From Onstottus_B arcticum (lineage in GTDB: Bacteria; Acidobacteriota; Blastocatellia; UBA7656), in the NCBI GenBank assembly GCA_038040485.1, contig JBBPIE010000058.1, positions 1 to 23,300 on the forward strand: a stretch of DNA of 23,300 nucleotides. The letters run 5' to 3'. Made by a program: the position numbers and the translations under genes. The notes below the pieces were generated by a model, which saw nothing but the letters and a program-made list of their open reading frames with translations, was not told the DNA's origin and ran no database searches. Below are positions 22,251-23,300 of the stretch, one piece after another (positions within the stretch are counted from its first letter, which is position 1; the number at the start of each line of letters is the position of its first letter).

Positions 22251-22443
22251 GTGGTCAGTGGTTAGTGGTTAGTGGTCAGTGGTCAGTGGTTAGTGGTCAG
22301 TGGTTAGTGGTCAGTGGTCAGTCGCCAGTTGTCAGTGGTGCCAATAAATGGATGAGACACTCGATGAACGAACTTCTGGCGATCGCTCGAAGCCGATCGC
22401 CGAACAGCCGGCACTGACCACTGACCACTTGCCACTGACCACT
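22251..22443. repeat. Heptanucleotide array GTGGTCA/GTGGTTA with inverted arm overlapping the HAD gene start
   Basis: From 22251 there are ten clean 7-base units of GTGGTCA or GTGGTTA (to 22320) and two or three decayed units to about 22337. After 75 bases come inverted units CACTGAC, CACTGAC, CACTTGC, CACTGAC (22412-22439) and a partial one. The array begins five bases after the stop of the YchF-like gene, and the inverted arm is inside the frame of the HAD gene. The folded RNA would place the ATG at 22348 in the loop of a long hairpin. Confidence 0.9.
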
Positions 22444-23145
22444 TCTCCTCGAGTAATTCTCTTCGATATCGATGGCACACTGATCAAGGCCGTGCGACGC
22501 CCCGAGTATCGCGGAGCAATGCGCGAGATTTTGATGGACGTTTTCGGGACGTGTGGCCGGATCGGGGAAGTTGAATTCGCCGGCAAGACCGACCTGGCCA
22601 TTTACCGCGAAGCCCTCGAGCCCGAACGTATCAGTTTGGATCACATCCGCGGATGCCTGCCTCGTGTTGAAGGCGCGATGGTAGAGCTCATGGATCGGAT
22701 GGCAAGGACCGGCGAAGTCTATCAGCTGTGCCCCGGGGTTCAGGACCTGCTGGATGCGTTGTCGTGCGATGAACGTTTCGTTACCAGTCTGGTCACCGGC
22801 AATGTCGAGAGACTAGCGGAGGCCAAGCTTCGAGTCGCAGGCATCGGTCACCACTTTCGAGAGCGCGGCGCGTTTGGAAGCGACGCCGAAGAACGCGACC
22901 ATCTTCCCGCGATCGCGGCCGACCGGATCAATCGGAGTCTCGGCCGCGAGTTGCCCGCTCATCGCTTCGTCATAGTTGGAGACACGCCGCGAGACATCTG
23001 GTGCGCGCGGCACTTCGGCGCGCGCGTCGTCGCTGTCGCTTCAGGGCAGCATACCGTTGAACAACTCGAGCCTCACTCGCCCGACTCGCTGCTCGCTGAC
23101 TTGAGCGAAACGGATGCGGTGATGAAGCTGCTTGCTGAGATTTGA
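22348..23145 (+). CDS. HAD-superfamily hydrolase, phosphoglycolate phosphatase-like
   Basis: HAD phosphatases remove phosphate from small molecules through an aspartyl-phosphate. Motif I is ILFDIDGTLI at 37-46 (Asp40 nucleophile, Asp42 acid/base), motif II is SLVTGN with Thr, motif III is the Lys in AEAKLRVAG, and motif IV is IVGDTPRDI. The helical cap between motifs I and II (YRGAMREILMDVFG, FAGKTDLAIYREAL) suggests the class I cap of phosphoglycolate phosphatase-like enzymes. The product from the ATG at 22348 has 265 residues, but the first 33 are unlike the family, and residues 21-32 are encoded by the inverted arm of a heptamer repeat. A later start (for example a TTG at about 22426) would also keep motif I, so the true start is uncertain. 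No SD precedes the ATG. The substrate is unknown. Confidence 0.87.
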   Translation: MDETLDERTSGDRSKPIAEQPALTTDHLPLTTSPRVILFDIDGTLIKAVRRPEYRGAMREILMDVFGTCGRIGEVEFAGKTDLAIYREALEPERISLDHIRGCLPRVEGAMVELMDRMARTGEVYQLCPGVQDLLDALSCDERFVTSLVTGNVERLAEAKLRVAGIGHHFRERGAFGSDAEERDHLPAIAADRINRSLGRELPAHRFVIVGDTPRDIWCARHFGARVVAVASGQHTVEQLEPHSPDSLLADLSETDAVMKLLAEI

Positions 23146-23208
23146 AATAAAGGAATCGCATTCACGAGCCGTTTCGGGCTCTAACCGCAAAGACGGAGGT
23201 AGCATAGA

Positions 23209-23259
23209 CTTTAGTCTGTGTGTCCTCACGTTCAAAACATCAACCGACACAGACTAAAG
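23209..23259. repeat. Inverted repeat CTTTAGTCTGTGT near the window end
   Basis: CTTTAGTCTGTGT (23209-23221) and ACACAGACTAAAG (23247-23259) are exact reverse complements, a 13-bp stem with a 25-base loop. Each arm neighbourhood also holds the small palindrome-like AGACTTTAGTCT. It lies in the non-coding 155 bases after the HAD gene. It could be a dispersed palindromic element or the edge of something beyond the window. Confidence 0.65.
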
Positions 23260-23300
23260 AGCCTCTTGCAAAAGTCCGAGAAGCTTGTGATTTTGAGCAA

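Noticed and set aside
22251..22443. Possible CRISPR array
   Set aside because: The units are 7 bases long and directly adjacent, without spacers, and no cas gene is nearby.

Overview
The window looks like a chromosomal stretch of a GC-rich Gram-negative bacterium. I think it is an Acidobacteriota member, possibly Blastocatellia, but this is inference from gene content and not from a marker gene. The supporting signs are an energised outer membrane (TonB, ExbB, two ExbD proteins and a TPR lipoprotein), the order tgt-yajC-secD-secF, the futalosine route to menaquinone (mqnD), a single long Rel/SpoT enzyme, an Uma2-family protein, and many intergenic inverted repeats. No rRNA, tRNA, CRISPR array, prophage or complete insertion sequence was recognised.

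Layout. At 1-542 (minus) lies a broken type I restriction-modification hsdM, cut by the window edge. At 715-2898 (minus) is the (p)ppGpp synthetase/hydrolase. From 6556 down to 3035 (minus) runs a TonB energy-transducing operon, tonB-exbB-exbD-exbD-TPR lipoprotein, closed by a good intrinsic terminator at 2970-3005. From about 11807 down to 6932 (minus) runs tgt-yajC-secD-secF, which joins tRNA queuosine modification to Sec-dependent export. At 12002-12466 (plus) is a small unknown membrane protein whose N-terminus resembles the YajC of this window. It converges with an Uma2-family gene at 12480-13136 (minus). From 13369 (plus) come a class III CoA-transferase, an acyl-CoA dehydrogenase and a subclass B3 metallo-beta-lactamase-like secreted hydrolase. 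mqnD (16794-17627, minus) converges on them. From 17960 (plus) come enolase and rsgA as a tight pair, then a SAM methyltransferase, a divergent YchF-like GTPase and a HAD phosphatase.

Most genes are housekeeping or central metabolism. The unusual content lies in three places. (1) Three intergenic loci (6864-6924, 8432-8514, 22251-22443) carry degenerate 7-bp tandem repeats, each with a copy in inverted orientation that could fold into a long RNA hairpin; at the third locus the repeat runs into the start of the HAD gene. (2) Several perfect inverted repeats, notably a 17-bp stem with an inner palindrome at 21092-21144, look like dispersed REP/MITE-type elements. (3) Some proteins deviate from their families: SecF has an insertion of roughly 170 residues with degenerate internal repeats, the YchF-like GTPase has altered G1 and G3 regions, and hsdM has lost an internal segment together with its reading frame. 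No wholly new multi-gene system was identified. The repeat family, the enlarged SecF and the YajC-like small membrane protein are the best leads.
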